A stretch of 64,000 nt of DNA from Heterodera schachtii (GCA_023374025.1 SIJG01000098.1:491425-555424), one strand, 5' to 3'; numbered from the stretch's first letter, positions 11,991 through 23,685 are shown. Translations and numbers: made by a program. Notes: generated from the sequence alone by a model not told the origin.

Positions 11991-12470
11991 ACTAAATTCA
12001 TACAATTTATAATTCTACTAATAATGAATAAAATATAAAAAGGAATGGCAAAATTTTTATGAAAAAAATAAACAAAATTCTTAATTTTAGCAAATTTTAA
12101 AGAAATAATTTAAAAAAAAATTCTTTTTTATATTTTAGATAATCACATAATGTAATAAATTATTATAATAACAAAATGAAAAGATAACAAAAGATAATTA
12201 ATTAAATTTTAAGAACTCAAAAATTGTTATAAAAATAATAAATAAATATTAAATATAAATTCAAATTCAAATAACCCATAAATTTGAAATAATTTTAATT
12301 AAAATTAAAAACCAAACATTTAAAGAAATACATAATAAAATGTAAATGGAAACTTAATAATAAACTAATTAATATCACTTATTTTTTTATTAATTATTGA
12401 TGTAAAATATTCAATATATGACCAAAAAAAAATTTAAAATTTCCTGGGCAGGCGCCGATTTAAAACCAAG
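11990..12470 (+). repeat. Y repeat, partial copy
   Basis: Matches the middle of Y as seen at 49930-50390 and 51960-52330: AAATTCTTAATTTTAGC, then ACATTTAAAGAAATACATAA and AAATGTAAATGGAAAC in the same order. It ends in an island TTTCCTGGGCAGGCGCCG where the other copies have CCTGGTCACGCTCCGAACG. Flanks are conserved while the island differs. Confidence 0.65.
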
Positions 12471-12479
12471 TAATAAAAT

Positions 12480-13350
12480 TAATAAAAATGACAATATACT
12501 AAAAAATTGCTATAAATAATAAATTTTAAAAATAATTAGACCAAAACAGCGTAATTGATTAAAACAAGTCGAATTTTAATTACATCATATTATCGTCACA
12601 GTCAACTGTCAATAACGAATGAGACAGATCAAGAATTAACGAAAATATGAAAATTAAATAAATTATAGCTTCATTAAAAATATTCATTTAAAATAAAATT
12701 AACATTTTATTGGAAAATAAATTAATGTAAAAAGGAAAACACAAATTTGATAAAGATTAGTAGAGATATTTATAAAATGTTACAAAATGAAAATATGAAA
12801 TAAACTATAAAATAAAAAAAACATTAAAGCTGAATACTTTAATAAAAGTTGAATAATTTTTAAATTTTTAAAATTATAACAAATGAAATGTAAATATTAA
12901 AAAATAAGTATATAAAAAGGAATGCAAGAAAGTAAGAAAAAAAACATGCTTTCTTAAAGAAATATAGCTAATTGAATGTATATGTTCGGGTTTTGTAATT
13001 AAGTAAAGTAATTAACGATTCGGAGAGGAACCCTAATTTGTAATGTGCTGAAATTGGCAACACGAGAATTAATAAGTTCAATTTAAATAAAAAATAAAAT
13101 TATTAGTTTTAACGAATATTAAAACAATAAATGGAAATTAATTAATATGAACTAATATCCATTATTTTATTTATTATTGAACTTAAAATGAAAAAATATT
13201 CAAATATCATTAATAAACTTTTATAAATTATTTCGACCTATTAATTAAACAATTAATTCTCTTTAATTATTTAAATAGATTAAGTTTTCAAAATTTAAAA
13301 ACAAAATATCCATTTTAAAATTTTTATATGTTAGTACATATTTATAAAAT
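12480..13350 (+). repeat. Diverged paralogue of 7780-8900 material
   Basis: Contains CATATTATCGTCACAG and CTGTCAATAACG...GAGACAG (compare 8768-8818), GGAACCCTAATTTGTAA and, at 13140-13200, the uninterrupted target of the TAGAGATGGG element. No gene. CTGTC/GACAG at about 12607-12628 can pair. Confidence 0.6.
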
Positions 13351-13423
13351 GAAAATTGAAGGATTTGATAAGGAAAACCATTAATCAGCAGTTTTATCTA
13401 TTATTAGAACCCTTTTCTTCTCT

Positions 13424-13614
13424 CTACACACCCAATTTCTTCCCCAACATTTTCTCTAAATTCCCTTTCATAATTTTCACGCATAATTCAGTAATTTCAT
13501 CCTCCCTGAGTGCAATGGCACCATCGGAAAATTTAAGTCTGAATATTTTAAGAAAACTTACAAAATGAAACTTCAATCCTATTACAGACTCTCGGTCATC
13601 ATATATATCTACAA
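13424..13614 (-). pseudogene. Unrecognised exon-like fragment
   Basis: On the minus strand a GC-richer frame is open for about 60 codons and ends at TAG (13424-13426). Its C-terminal 37 residues run from LKFSDGAIALREDE to MLGKKLGV. They have ordinary soluble-protein composition (charged, with D, E, K, R, G), unlike the F/I/N/K-rich chance frames nearby. A possible acceptor ATATTCAG lies just before 13538. The frame is also open upstream through a 23-nt GTAAGT...TTCAG stretch that is too short to be a normal intron. There is no suitable ATG at the start, so this is at best the last exon of a gene whose remainder is not visible. The overlapping plus-strand frame is taken as the antisense shadow. 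I do not recognise the family. Confidence 0.4.
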
Positions 13615-14229
13615 ATGAAACTATTTATATTTTTTATTAAATATAATATCCTTTGGCTCAAAGAGAAAAATAGAAAAGAATTTTATTTAAAAAAGACAAC
13701 CAATTAAATTGAGATAGAATTTTTTTAAATATCATTAAAAAAAAATGGACACATTTTAAAAACAAGGGCAGAAAAATGATTTATAAATTAAATTTTATTT
13801 TCATTTTATAAGAAATAAATGTTATACGATAACAAATGCAGAATCCAATCACACCACAAAACCTCCAAACACATGAGAATTAATTAGTAAATTTTATGTA
13901 CTAAATCAAAGCAGCATAATAGAAAAAATAAAAAAAAATTGCAAAACCAAATTAACATTAAATTATTCTAAATGGCACAGTTAAAAATATTATTTTAATT
14001 TATAATGAATAAATTTGCTATTTTTAAAGTCTAAATAAATAAAAAAAATCAATTGATAGATAAAAAATTAGTAAAAAAGAAATAAATTTTAATTCAAATT
14101 ATTTATAATTAATTTGACAGGATGAAGAAAAGAAAAGTAACTTCAGTTCATTCATTGATCAGGGTAAATATGCATAAATAAAAAGCCCAAAAATAACAAA
14201 TTAAATAAATATATTATTAATTCTTTAAG
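13615..14229. other. AT-rich intergenic DNA
   Basis: No gene, element end or strong hairpin seen. A slightly richer patch is at 13835-13880 (AATCCAATCACACCAC). Confidence 0.5.
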
Positions 14230-14840
14230 TTTTCATACAATTACAGAAAAAAACAAACAAAAAAAAAATTGACAAATTAAAGAGCAAAACTAAGAAAATA
14301 TTTGTTCAATTAAAATGCTTTTGCCCATTACCTTGTCAAGAAGCGCAGCAAAAGGCCATAAGAAAAAATCGACAAAATGCAGAAGAACAATTGAGAGAAT
14401 TCAAAAAATAAATAATTTATTAATAAACAAAGTGTCATATTGTTCAAAATTACATAAAATCAAATTTAAAAAAAAATTTAAACACCACAAAAACCCATAA
14501 ATAATAAATACTTTAATAGAAAAAATAAAATCACACAATTTCAAAGGAATATATAACATAATAGAATTAATACACAAAATTTAAAAAGCGAATCAAATAC
14601 TGCTTACTTATGTATATAATCTATAAATATGATTAACAAATAAAAACACATATTAAATTGGCAGGCGGAGAGGCCGGAACCAGCAGGGGATGTGCGGTAA
14701 GGGAACAAGAGTTTAATATAAATAAAAATGCCGATATTCCAAATTAAAAATAAATAAATAAACAAAATTTAATATGAATATTTTAATAAAATGAGATTAA
14801 GCGCTTACAAATTAATAAAGAAATGTAAAAATTTTGGAAG
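14230..14840 (+). repeat. W repeat, copy 1, with variable island
   Basis: Matches 42340-42790 (direct) and, in part, 40030-40200 (inverted). Shared blocks include GACAAATTAAAGAGCAAA, CATATTAAA and CAAGAGTTTAATATAAAT. The 61-codon plus frame at 14315 is repeat sequence and not credited as a gene. Confidence 0.75.
14662..14724 (-). other. GC-rich island with GAGTTTAA box
   Basis: The island runs from GGCAGGCGGAGAGGCCGG to GTGCGGTAAGGG and is followed by ACAAGAGTTTAATATAAAT. The homologous position at 42618 has a different island (GACAGGCGAAGAAGACGG, then GAACCCTAGGGAGCGTC) with the same flanks. On the minus strand the order is TTAAACTCTTG box, island, AT-rich tail. Only weak stems are visible here. 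Confidence 0.3.
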
Positions 14841-15700
14841 CCTCAGACTCGGGATTTTATTTATGCTTGTTACCCATTTATTTCACGCCCGCTTTGTTGA
14901 CTCATTTTTAAATGCAATTTCCAATCGCGATAAAATTTAATTTTTTTTTTTTGAAAACTACAACAATGCATATCTCTCTGTTTTAAATTTATTCTATGTC
15001 GATTAGATTCTTAATTAGAATCGGGGACCGATTCTTGTGCGGACGGGGGCATGTGAGGAAATGACAATGCATTTAAATATTATTGGCGATCTGTTCCCAT
15101 TTTTATATTATTTTGTAAAACATTTCCCCATTAGCATTGACATTCATTCATTCGTATTGCATATTATCATATTATTAATTTTATCTTCGTCTTAATAAAG
15201 TCTTCTCCTAAATAATTATCGACTATTTATTTAAGTGGGCATTGACTTCGTTTAATTAGTTTGGTACAAAAATCTGACTACAAAATTAATATTTATTTTA
15301 ATTAATGCGAGACTAATTTTTCATATAGCAATAAAAATTAAAAATAATATGATAAAATGAAAGTAAAAATAAAACTGAAACAATTGATTATTTGGTAATT
15401 TTAATTTTATACAATTTTAGTAAAAATTATTTGCTTATAAATTTAAAAATGGGATTTTTTTAAAAAAAGTTGAAAAATTATTAAATTTCATTTTTTAAAT
15501 TCTTATTCATAAAACCACAATTAAATTTGCAAATAAAATTATAAAAAAAGTTGCTGAAAAAGCACAGATTTGAAAAAACTAATGAAAATATGGCTGCAAA
15601 TTTCACTAAGTTTGAAAATGTTGCTTTTCGTTTTCATTTTATTATTGTCAGAACATTCAATAATTTACTTATTTTTATATAAATAAATAACGCAAAAAAT
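14841..15700. other. AT-rich DNA with a GC-richer unique patch
   Basis: At 15003-15060 a perfect inverted repeat AGATTCT/AGAATC is followed by GGGGACCGATTCTTG and GCGGACGGGGGCATGTG. I see no partner end that would define a transposon and no coding frame. Confidence 0.45.
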
Positions 15701-16200
15701 GATGTAATAATTTAAATTTCATTTAATGTGACTAAATTGAACAATTATGTCGAAAATAGCCAAAAATTATGAACCAAAAATAAAAATTAGGCAAGCGTGA
15801 TCACAGGCGCAGCTGCTTTGGCGTTTGGTGGTTATGGAACGGGAATAAAAAATAGAAAATAATAATAAATACATTAAATTAAATTAAAGCAAATTAAAAA
15901 AATAAAAACAGTTTTATATTTATAATAATTAAATTATTACAGCAACTAAATAAATAATTAATTCTCATTATTTATTCAAAACATTCAATTTATAAAAGTT
16001 AAACTAAACTTAATGTGATTAACATAAATCAGAAAATCATTTGTAACTATTAACCATTGACACTTTCATAGAAAAATAATAAATATTAATTAGCCGTACA
16101 ACAAATTATTAAAAATATTGAAAATTTAAACTTGGAACGGTAAGAGAAAGACATCAAAAGGGCAATTAATTTAATTTTTTTTGTATTTCTTCATAAGATT
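15700..16200 (+). repeat. Z repeat, copy 1, with hairpin island
   Basis: Diverged match to 48300-48900, sharing AATATTGAAAATTTAAACTT and ATCAAAAGGGCAATTAATTT. The island at 15789-15830 has CAAGCG (15792-15797) able to pair with CGTTTG (15822-15827, one G.T) around the palindrome GCAGCTGC. The homologous island at 48450 is a stronger hairpin. Confidence 0.6.
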
Positions 16201-16303
16201 AATTAATTTAGTTACTAATTAAGCAATTAATTTTTTTAAGTATTTAAATAATTAAATTATATGATTTGGGTTTAAGTGAAAGGATTATTCATCATGTGAA
16301 CCG

Positions 16304-16323
16304 AGAAATGGTTAACCTTTTCT
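16304..16323. other. Near-perfect 20-bp palindrome
   Basis: AGAAA-T-GGTTAACC-T-TTTCT is symmetrical except for the paired T positions. It lies in a GC-richer patch (ACCGAG ... AACTGCCCC) of otherwise AT-rich DNA. It could be a cruciform, a protein-binding site or a short hairpin; no data favour one. Confidence 0.35.
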
Positions 16324-17049
16324 GAGAAGGAACTGCCCCTAATAGGCTATAATACCAGTAATTCAATGAAAAATTAAACATTTTAATTTTCGTTCAAATA
16401 AATAGTTTTATACGCCAAAATTCGTAAAACCATATTAAGATAATAATGATTTAAATACAGTGTAGAAAGTAAAAACCATAGTTACTAAATAAATAATTGA
16501 AATAAAATAAATTTTAATTTAAATATAACAACAAATACAAAGTAAAGATTTGTAAATTTATTATAATATTGTAAAATTAAAAACATATGCTTAAAAATAA
16601 TGAATTTTTCACCATAATTCTTTAATATTTAAAGAAAAACTGATAAATGAAAATGTTGCGAAAAGGGCACAAATTCGGAATAAATGAAAATGTACAATTT
16701 TTCACAAATAATAATTTAATCTTTTATCAATTTGGAATTCAGAAGCCAACAGCAACAAAATAAAATGATAAGCCAATCACCGACACATAATAAACAAATT
16801 TGAAAATTGTCTTCAAAATATACAGTATGGGAAATAAATTTATGCCCAAATATTATTAAATCAGATAAGTTATAAAATGAGACTTAAAATTTTTTATTTG
16901 TCATAAAAATAAAAATTGTCGTACTTTAACAAAGATATCTGTTCTTATTAATTCATAATTTTTAAAACATAATTAATAAAACTTTTTATGACAAATAAAT
17001 GCTAAGCATCACAAAATATCCGGAAAACAATGTTCATATTTAAATACTC

Positions 17050-17268
17050 TTCAAAATGACGAGGAGTTAAAGCAATAAACAAATAAATTATTAAAAAAAT
17101 CATAATTAAATAAATTTAATTATTAAAAAAATAATAATTTAAATAAATATAATTAAAAGAAATCATAATTTAAACATTAGAATTTAAATAAATTTAATTA
17201 TTTAGAAAAAAAAACATAATTTATTCAGTTTCTTTGTCTTTGCCCCAACAAAATGTTAAACAATTAGC
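17050..17268. other. Low-complexity AAATAAATTTAATTATT array
   Basis: Irregular repetition of AATTTAATTATT and AAATAAAT units with AAATCATAATT; no gene. Confidence 0.5.
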
Positions 17269-17269
17269 G

Positions 17270-18600
17270 GCAGCACGCAATAAATAATACATATTTATTG
17301 ATTTGCATAAAGCATTAAAAATGAAAAGAAGTCTTTAAAAAGTTAGCCAAAAATAATAAATAAGCAAAATCAAAATTAATTAAATTTATGAATAAATTTT
17401 GATAGAAAACAAAATACGATAATGAACTTTGTAAAGTGTTGTCAAAAATCAATCAAAAGCGCTATACGCTTATTTTGCGGTACTCCACCATAGAAGATTA
17501 AAAAAATAAATGAAATAAACATAAAAATTTAATTAAATTTAGGAATAAATTTTGATGTGAAAACAAAATACAAAAATGAACTTTGGTGTATATAATACTC
17601 AATAAATTGTTATCAATAAATACAGTATAACTGATGATTAATTTGATTTTCAGATGATAAAGCACCAATTAAAATTTTATTTCTCTATAAAACTAATTTG
17701 TTATATTTTTCTTTTTAATCAGCTAAATTAATTTAAATTATGCAAATAAATCAATTTAAAAAATTATAAATATTTTGTATTAATTATAGAAAGATAATTT
17801 ATCATTGAAACAAAGCATATTTCAGGTAAATACATTTCCAAATATTAATTAAAATACAAAAACCCGCACGAACAAAAGAGCAGAAGTCCCAAGAGACGAC
17901 ATGATTACGTGAAAAAGGAAATCGTATTCCATATATATATATATATATATTTTATTATTTATATAAATGATTTCAATATGAGAACATTTAAAAATAATAT
18001 TACCAATAAAATTCGAAAACAAATATAAAATTAAACCATTTAAAAAAGGAGAAGGCGGAGGAAAACAAAGCAACAAGCGCTAGTGCTTTAAGCATGAGTT
18101 TAAAAATAAGTAAAATAGAAAAGCAACAAAACCTTAATATTTTAAAAGCCATATTAGATTATCAAATTAATTAAAAATTTATTTTAATAAAGTTAATTTA
18201 TGTAAAAATTTCTTCCATTTTTATAGAGCTTATAAGATAATTTTATCAGCAACATAATTTTTAAGCAAGAATTAAAATTTGATTCTTGAATAAAATTTTC
18301 AGGAAAAACCTCATTTCCATGAAAAATTTAATTTATTTTTTGGTTTTATTTGAGGTCTTTAATCCCCGGAAGAGTTCCAATAGATTGACTTTAAAATTTC
18401 GAAAGGGGTTTTTCCGTATATGTTTAATATATTTTTGGACAATGAAAGTTTTTTTGTATAATTCTTGGTTATTTTTTAAGAAATTTTACAAAAATTCAAA
18501 ATTTGTCAGGAGAATTTACGGTCATGTCAATCTTTTTTTCAAATTTAATTCTGTTAATCAATAGTATTTGATTCTTTCATTGATTTAAATATTTTCAAAT
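17270..18600 (+). repeat. R1 tail plus X segment, copy 1
   Basis: The R1 3' part (AGCGCTATACGC island near 17459, TTTTGCGG, then CAGATGATAAAGCACC) is followed by X. X comprises an AT-rich stretch with a (TA)n run at 17930-17950, the ATGAGTTTAAA island, and a T-rich block with CCCGGAAGAG near 18365. It is colinear with 20380-21620, 59830-61000 and the inverted 36000-37500. The 92-codon frame at 18286-18564 lies in the T-rich block and is not conserved as a frame. Confidence 0.8.
18047..18105 (-). other. Variable hairpin island with CATGAGTTTAAA box
   Basis: Flanks AATTAAACCATTTAAAAAAG and CATGAGTTTAAAA (18093-18105) are conserved with 21130-21199, 60465-60546 and the inverted 36686-36770. The island between them (GGCGGAGGAAAAC, CAAGCGCTAGTGCTT) is not. 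AAGC/GCTT can pair. On the minus strand the order is TTTAAACTCATG, island, then CTTCTCCTTTTTT, a short T run like a Pol III stop. Candidate small RNA locus, speculative. Confidence 0.35.
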
Positions 18601-19214
18601 GTCATCATTAAAAGTGCAAAAAATTGAAATGATTGGTTAATAAATATAATAAAATAAAATAAAAGAAGAATAACAATTGTGGACATAAATGATATTATTT
18701 AATTAATGCAAAATTGGACAATGATAATAATAATGATTCAATTGTTGCCTAAAAATATTAATAACAAAATCAAAGTAAAAAAAAAGAAAACCGAAAATAT
18801 TTTAAAAGCCAAAAAATTGGCAAAAAAAAATTAAGTTAAATAAATTATCATTAATTCCAAAATACTTAATTAAACACCTCATTAATGAATTAAAAAATAA
18901 AGTAATATAAAACACTCTGTTATTTTAGGCTGAAATTTCCTGCAAATACTTATCTATTCCGTTTGAAATATGAAATAACCAAATTATTAAAATAATATTA
19001 GAATTATGTAAATCAAACTCAAAAATTAACTAAACAAAACATTAATGAATAAAAAAGATTTATTTCATCAAAAAGAAGGAATTCATTATTTAAAATGAAT
19101 TTTTATTAAAAATCAAAAAAAAAAATTTTTTTTATAGCTTTGGCAAAATAGCCAAATTATCATTAATTCCAAAATATTATATTAATTAAATACAACATTA
19201 AGTGAATAAACTAG
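18600..19214. other. AT-rich intergenic DNA
   Basis: No gene or bounded element. Two stretches around 18845-18900 and 19160-19200 repeat TTATCATTAATTCCAAAATA with AATTAAA and CATTAA following, an imperfect direct repeat about 315 bp apart. Confidence 0.45.
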
Positions 19215-19221
19215 AGTTTTG

Positions 19222-19345
19222 TATTTTGAAAAAGACTGGACCTGGACCTGATTTTCAAATTGACCTGGACCTAAAATCCAGGTCCAGAAAAAATCCAGTT
19301 TGCCGAAAATGACCTGGACCTGAATCCTTCCGAAAATTATAAAAT
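19222..19345. repeat. GGACCTGG short-repeat foldback
   Basis: Several copies of GACCTGGACCT (about 19234, 19260, 19310) and one inverted AATCCAGGTCCAG (19274-19288) make a short self-complementary patch just before R1 copy 2. It probably marks an old element end; origin unknown. Confidence 0.55.
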
Positions 19346-19376
19346 AAATTATAAATATTAAATAAAATAATTTTTA

Positions 19377-20640
19377 AAACCGCAATGCATTTGAAATTGA
19401 CGACTTTTTGACACTGGTTTTTTCGAAATTGGAAGCGATTCCCCACGAGAATTAATAAATTAAACCAAAAGTTATATTTATTTATTGAAATTTTAATTTT
19501 CTGATGCCAAAATCACTTACAATAAAAATACTGATCGTTCCCCGTCCGTTTTAAGGCCCAACTCCGTTGGACCTGCCAAAAATTGTCAAAAAAGGGTCTT
19601 CAACAAAAGGCCCTCCGCACAAAAGGGTGTACACTTTTTCAGTCGTAATTTTTCCGTTTAAGGAAAAAGGAAAAATGGGAATTTGCGATGTGATTAATCC
19701 GAAGGGAGGAAAAGCGAGAAAAGCGAGAATTGTACTGATGCTTTTCCCCTCTCTCGAGCTTCTTTTCCGGTCTCTCCCTCTTAGCATTCACTGTAAAATT
19801 AATTTGAATTAATTTATTTACATTTATTTTAATTTTAATTAAATTTTTTCTTCTGCTATTGTCCGTAAAATCCTTGATTCAAAAAAGCTCAACAATTTTC
19901 CCATTAATTAATTTAAAATGGACACCCTGGGGATTTATTTAAATAGTTTTATTAGATAGTAAATTCTTTAGGACATCTGCAAATAAATTTCAAAATATTA
20001 TTTGGGCGGGTCATTTTGAATTTATTTTAATTGACTTTTGTGCTGTCCGTTAATCGCCCCTCTCCCATTGCTCCGTCGCCTCTTCAATTATTCATTTTCA
20101 TTTAAAAATTTCCTCCAAATTGTCCGAATATTTTTCCAATTGCAAAAAAATTATTATTTGTCATCATTTAATTTATTTCTCAAGTACTCGGATTCATTAT
20201 ATCAACTAAAAAATTCATAAAAAATGGAAAGAAATCATTAAAAAGTTAGCCAAAAGTAAAAGAATTCCCAGCCTTAATTATCATTGATCAAAAACAAAAA
20301 AGTATTCTATGAAAAAAAGATTGAAAAATTATGACATTTTGAGCATTTATAAAAATAATTATATAAATATTATACGCTCATTTTGCGGTAATCCGTCATA
20401 GAAGATTCTAAAAAAAAACAAATGAAATAAGCAAAATCAAAATTTAATTAAATTTATGAATAAATTTGATGTGAAAAGAAAATACAAAAATGAACTTAGA
20501 TGTATGTAATAAACAATAAGTGTTGTCAATAAATACAGTATAACTGATGATTAATTTGATTTACAGATGATGATGTATCAATTAATATTTTACTCCTCTT
20601 TAAATTAATTAGTTCTATTCTTTTAATTATTCAAATAAAT
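19377..20640 (+). repeat. R1 repeat, copy 2 (near complete)
   Basis: Colinear with 178-1490, including the GC-rich core (19550-19790) that is open on both strands. Every difference from copy 1 that I counted in the plus frame is a replacement, which argues against a selected protein. It is followed without a break by X segment copy 2. Confidence 0.9.
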
Positions 20641-20856
20641 CAATTTTAAAAAATATAAATATTTTGTAGAAAATTAGGAAAAGAATAATTTATCATTGAC
20701 AAAAGGATATTTAAAGTAAATAAAAAATGGAATATCATTTAATTTATTCTATGAAATGTTAGTAAATTAACAAAATGGAGCAAACAATAATAAATAATAC
20801 AATACAAAATGATAAAATAAAAAAATTGATAACCCATAAATTTAACACCAATTCAC

Positions 20857-20886
20857 CGCAAATGAAAGAGCGACTCTTCTTCAGCG
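20857..20886. other. Conserved small hairpin in X
   Basis: CGC (20857-20859) and GCG (20884-20886) enclose AAGAG-CGA-CTCTT (20866-20878). The same 5-bp stem and CGA loop are kept at 60310-60322 and, inverted, 37010-37022, while surrounding AT-rich sequence has diverged. Candidate structured RNA or DNA site. Confidence 0.4.
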
Positions 20887-21150
20887 AGAAATAAAAAAAA
20901 ACATAAAAAAAAATTATTAGCAAAGAGAAATATAAAAATGATATTTATTAATTATTAATTTTGTGCTGAATAAAAAGTAAAAAATTAAATTAATTTATTA
21001 AACTTTATTTTACATGAATACAATGATCATATTCCAAATATATATATATTTTTATTAATTAATGATTTCAATATAAGAACATTTAAAAATAGTATTTTAC
21101 AAATCCATAAAATTCGAAAATAAATATAAAATTAAACCACTTTTTAAAAA

Positions 21151-21199
21151 AGGAGAAGAGAGGGAAAGCATTCTCTGTGCATTAAGCATGAGTTTAAAA
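21151..21199 (-). other. Variable island with CATGAGTTTAAA box
   Basis: Between TTTTTAAAAAAGGAGAAGAG and CATGAGTTTAAAA (21187-21199) the island reads GCATTCTCTGTGCATT, shorter than in the sister copies and unlike them. Only GCA/TGC pairing is apparent. Confidence 0.35.
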
Positions 21200-21924
21200 G
21201 TAAATAATAGAGATATTACAAATATGAAAATAAGCAACAAAAACTTAATATATTAAAAGCATATTCGATTATAAATGAATTAAACAATTATTCGAAATAA
21301 CGTTAATATATGAATTTTTTTAAACTTATCAGCCAAAATTACAAAAAAATTCTTTATTTTTATAGTTTTGAAGAAAATTTTATCCGAAAATAATTTGTAA
21401 GCAAGAATTAAAATTTAATTCATTGGATAAAATTTTCAGGAAATAAGCCCGTTTTCAATAAAAAATTTTTATTTTTCTGACTTTATTGGTGCTCTTTAGC
21501 CCCCGGAAGGGTTCAAATAGATTTGCTTTAAAATTTAAAATTTGGGAGTTTTTCAGTGTATGTTTAATATATTTTAGACCTTGAAATTTTTTTTTTATAT
21601 TATTCTTGATCATTTTTTAAAGAATTAACAAAAATTCAAAACTTTTTTATTCTCGTCTTGTATTAATTCATATTTATTTATTTTTTTTTTTGCTTATTTT
21701 ACTATATTACATTTAAAAATTTATTTTGAAATTGTTTCCTTTAAATTATCCGTTTTTTCCAATAAAGAAAAGGTCCACAAAAGGGAAAATCCGCTTACTT
21801 TTCGAATCGCTTATTTAACTCTATTTTTTAGTAAAAATTTATATATATATATATATAGTTTTTTTTTATTAATTTCGTTAAGTTAATGAATACTTATTCT
21901 ATGAGAAATATTATTAGTTTATTC

Positions 21925-22441
21925 GGTGCTAGGTCGAACCGAAAATAGTCTCAGTGTGGGCGAACCGAAAATGGTCTCAGTGTGGGCGAACCGAAAATAG
22001 TCTCAGTGTCAATAAAACTTTTAAATGTAATTTATTTTAAACCAATTTTTTAATTTGAATATTAATTTTCAATTTTAAAATTTTAAAAAACAATAATCTA
22101 ATTTCGAGGTTCAACTTTTTTTCAATGTTTTTTCTTAAAATATTCTACTCAAAATAAATGCTAGATTTTGTTCCATGAATAAATCACAATAAGTAAGCTT
22201 ACTTGCCTCTTCATTTGTGGCTTCAAGATTTGAAATTAAAATTTTCGTTTCGATGTAACTTTTTTTTTGGTCGGAGGTGGAAAGTTTTTATTTTAGTTTA
22301 TTTTTTTAAATAATTGTCTTTATTAAATTATATTTTTCGAGACCGAATTGAATTGTATAATTAAATTTAAATATTTTATTGACATTGAGACTATTTTCGG
22401 TTCGCCCACACTGAGATTATTTTTCGGTTCGTCTCACCACG
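21925..22441. mobile_element. 8-bp-TSD element with 26-bp subterminal repeats
   Basis: 517 bp flanked by GTTTATTC on both sides (21917-21924, 22442-22449). Paralogous Y/X junctions at about 49210 and 35980 (inverted) lack it and read AGTTTATTTTAATTATTT, an empty site. The left end has three, and the right end two inverted, copies of a 26-bp unit containing GGGCGAACCGAAAATAGTCT. The outer ends are imperfect (TGCTAGGTCGAACCG against TGGTGAGACGAACCG). The interior is T-rich and without transposase. hAT-like by TSD length; another 8-bp-TSD superfamily is possible. Confidence 0.82.
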
Positions 22442-22449
22442 GTTTATTC

Positions 22450-23520
22450 TAATTATTTATATTTAGCAGAGGGGGCCGATTTAATAAATTAATTATTTCA
22501 TTTAAAAACAAAAAAGATATTATCATATAAAAATCAAATTAATAAAAAAAAACATATTTTAATGAAAGAAAAATTACACCATTTCTTATGGTTGTTAAAA
22601 AGTATTTGTGGTATAAAATTTAGTGAAAAATATTTTATATTTTGGTAAAAATGATGACTAAATAAATATGCTCCCGAAATTCCAATGTTTACCGATGCTC
22701 GCATAAACTCAAACTCTCCGTCAAATAAAAATAAAAATATATTAATTAAACCCAAATGAATTAGGCTAATGAAAAAATAATTGGAAATTGTCAGATAATT
22801 TAAAATGTATAAATGCATAAATTAACTTATAAGAGAAGGATTTTACTGTAGAAAAAGGTTAAAAATTAAATTTTTCTATTGAAATTTCCCAAAAATTAAG
22901 ACAGTAAAATAAAAATTTAAAAAATTACATTTTTTAAATGGCAGAATATCAGCCGAAGGACTTCGTAAAATGCAAAAAATAAATCTTATAGAGCTAAAGT
23001 TAATTAAATTTTGTTTTATATTAAATAAAAAACTAAATGCAAAATAAAATAAAATTAAAAAGAATAAAATTGGAAATTTTGCCATGTTTTAATTATTTAT
23101 ATGAGAAAGTAAATTTAAAAACATTACAAACTTTAAACACGAGAAAAATGATAAAACAAAAATTCTTAATTTTAGCGAATTTTAATGAAACAATTATTTT
23201 TTTATATTTAAATATTCATAAAATGTCAATATATAATTAATTAAATTTTAAAAATTTCAAAAATTTTAATATAAAAATAAATAAATATAAATTAAATTCA
23301 ACAACCATAACCCTAAAAAGAAATAATTTTATTTAAAAATAATAATAAATATTTGAAGAAAAACATAATAAAAATATAAATGAAATTAATTAAAATTAAT
23401 CTAAAAATATCTCTTATTTTATTAATTATTGATTTAAAAATAATAAACTTAAAATATAAAAATATTCAAATACATTTTTTTATTCTATAATTAAATTAAT
23501 CTTTAAAATTGTTAATTACC
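22450..23520 (+). repeat. Y repeat, copy
   Basis: Runs AATTATTTATATTTAGCAGA, CTCCCGAAATTCCAATG, ACTCAAACTCTCCGTC, GAGAAGGATTTTACTGTAG, CTTAATTTTAGCGAA and ends near TTCTATAATTAAATTAATCT. Close relatives are at 49195-50540, 51425-52400 and, inverted, 35310-35990. The frames reported here on either strand (22534, 22876, 23037) are not conserved between copies. Confidence 0.85.
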
Positions 23521-23677
23521 ATTTTTGTAATTTTTCGTCCAAATCAATCACTGTTTCCCACCATTCCATTCTTTCCTCACCCCATTTTGACTGATCACTA
23601 ATCACTGATAGTCCGGGGTTTTTATGTTTTTAAAAGTAACTAATTTGTAAGTTTAAAAATACTGCTTTTCTTAGTCA
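23521..23677. other. Short unique patch
   Basis: GC-richer (CACTGTTTCCCACCATTCC, CTCACCCCATTTTGACTGATC) and not seen elsewhere in the window. No convincing frame; it lies immediately left of a transposon target site. Confidence 0.4.
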
Positions 23678-23685
23678 GTTCATAG

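Larger units (their letters stand above)
20640..21916 (+). repeat. X segment, copy 2
   Basis: Matches 60050-61400 and, inverted, 36000-37300. Contains the AAGAG-CGA-CTCTT hairpin (20866-20878), the CATGAGTTTAAA island (21151-21199), the CCCCCGGAAGGGTTC block (about 21500), AAGGTCCACAAAAGGG, and a (TA)n run at 21840-21858. No gene. Confidence 0.85.

Noticed and set aside
17930..17950. (TA)n run, also at 21840 and 61310, as a possible functional site
   Set aside because: Simple microsatellites at the same place in related X copies; no further structure.
18286..18564. 92-codon frame rich in F, K and N
   Set aside because: Part of the T-rich end of segment X; homologous copies at 21430 and 60780 do not keep the frame.
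21925..22010. Three spaced direct repeats resembling a small CRISPR array
   Set aside because: Units are contiguous without unique spacers, are mirrored at the other end, and have transposon TSDs around them in eukaryotic DNA.
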